Assembly: GCF_016428645.1 (NCBI RefSeq)
Contig: NZ_JAELXW010000076.1
Location: 1-48,481, forward strand
Length of the DNA: 48,481 bases
Reading direction: 5' to 3'
From: Glycomyces salinus
GTDB taxonomy: Bacteria; Actinomycetota; Actinomycetes; Mycobacteriales; Micromonosporaceae
Positions 48,421 to 48,481 of this stretch are shown here, in pieces. The notes under the pieces are model-generated. The model was not told the DNA's origin. It searched no databases and saw only the letters and a program-made list of their open reading frames with translations. Numbering within the stretch: position 1 is the first letter of the stretch; the number at the start of each line of letters is the position of its first letter. A program made the position numbers and the translations under genes.

Positions 48421-48481
48421 TCGTCCGGGTCCCGAGCGCGGTCGGGGTGCGGTGGTTCGTCCGGGTTCCGAGCGCGGTTCG
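48421..48481. repeat. Start of a 36-bp-period tandem repeat at the window edge
   Basis: TCGTCCGGGT at 48421 recurs at 48457 with CCGAGCGCGGT conserved after it. The second copy is cut by the window end, so the copy number is unknown. Confidence 0.6.

Noticed and set aside
48421-48481. CRISPR array at the right edge
   Set aside because: Only one and a bit copies with a 36-bp period, imperfect between copies and with no spacer-like unique sequences or cas genes.

Overview
This 48.5 kb window is high-GC DNA with the gene neighbourhoods of an actinomycete: rpmG-hadA-hadB, chorismate mutase-pcrA-M23 peptidase, an nth-thioredoxin-CoA Nudix-marP set next to crp, a type VII secretion mycosin, DUF2550 behind atpC, GTG starts and many apparently leaderless genes. 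Two LPXTG thioester surface proteins fit a filamentous actinomycete. Glycomycetales is a guess only. There are no phage genes, insertion sequences or CRISPR arrays. It reads as ordinary chromosome.

Layout. 37-2729: a small secreted protein and a FUSC-type membrane protein (minus strand), divergent from guaA (2781-4325). 4357-8785: a tandem Nudix protein, a membrane NACHT NTPase and a methyltransferase-like/phosphatidylserine decarboxylase fusion. 9003-11682: two paralogous thioester (TQXA) LPXTG wall proteins, the second with a long structured leader. 11760-15266: an aromatic leader peptide and attenuator, chorismate mutase, pcrA and a convergent M23 peptidase. 15315-19344: an iron-box heme oxygenase-DUF2470 fusion, a tiny secreted protein and a membrane GAF-GGDEF-EAL protein. 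19420-22231: tRNA-Thr, tRNA-Met, rpmG, hadA, hadB, a 3-hydroxyacyl-CoA dehydrogenase and a cobalamin adenosyltransferase. 22375-27105: a complete YtfQ/YtfR/YtfT/YjfF-type sugar importer. 27159-31572: a CopB-like metal ATPase, then an ABC exporter with an XRE regulator. 31744-35360: PhoD, a serine beta-lactamase-family hydrolase, DUF2550 and a short orphan atpC. 35565-41029: crp, marP, CoA Nudix, a thioredoxin lipoprotein, nth and mycP. 41219-43871: a two-domain SseB-like protein and a small partner. 44099-47150: a three-gene Gfo/Idh-DUF993-TIM barrel operon. 47226-47972: an alpha/beta hydrolase. The last 500 bases are non-coding, with repeats and hairpins.

The most striking regulatory element is upstream of chorismate mutase: a 21-codon ORF with a Phe-Tyr-Phe-Tyr-Tyr run, followed by nested hairpins and a perfect stem plus T-tract. 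This is the architecture of a ribosome-mediated Phe/Tyr attenuator. The window also shows a recurring TAnnnT element 6-7 nt before start codons, which suggests widespread leaderless transcription. All functional calls are from reading motifs by eye; no searches were run.
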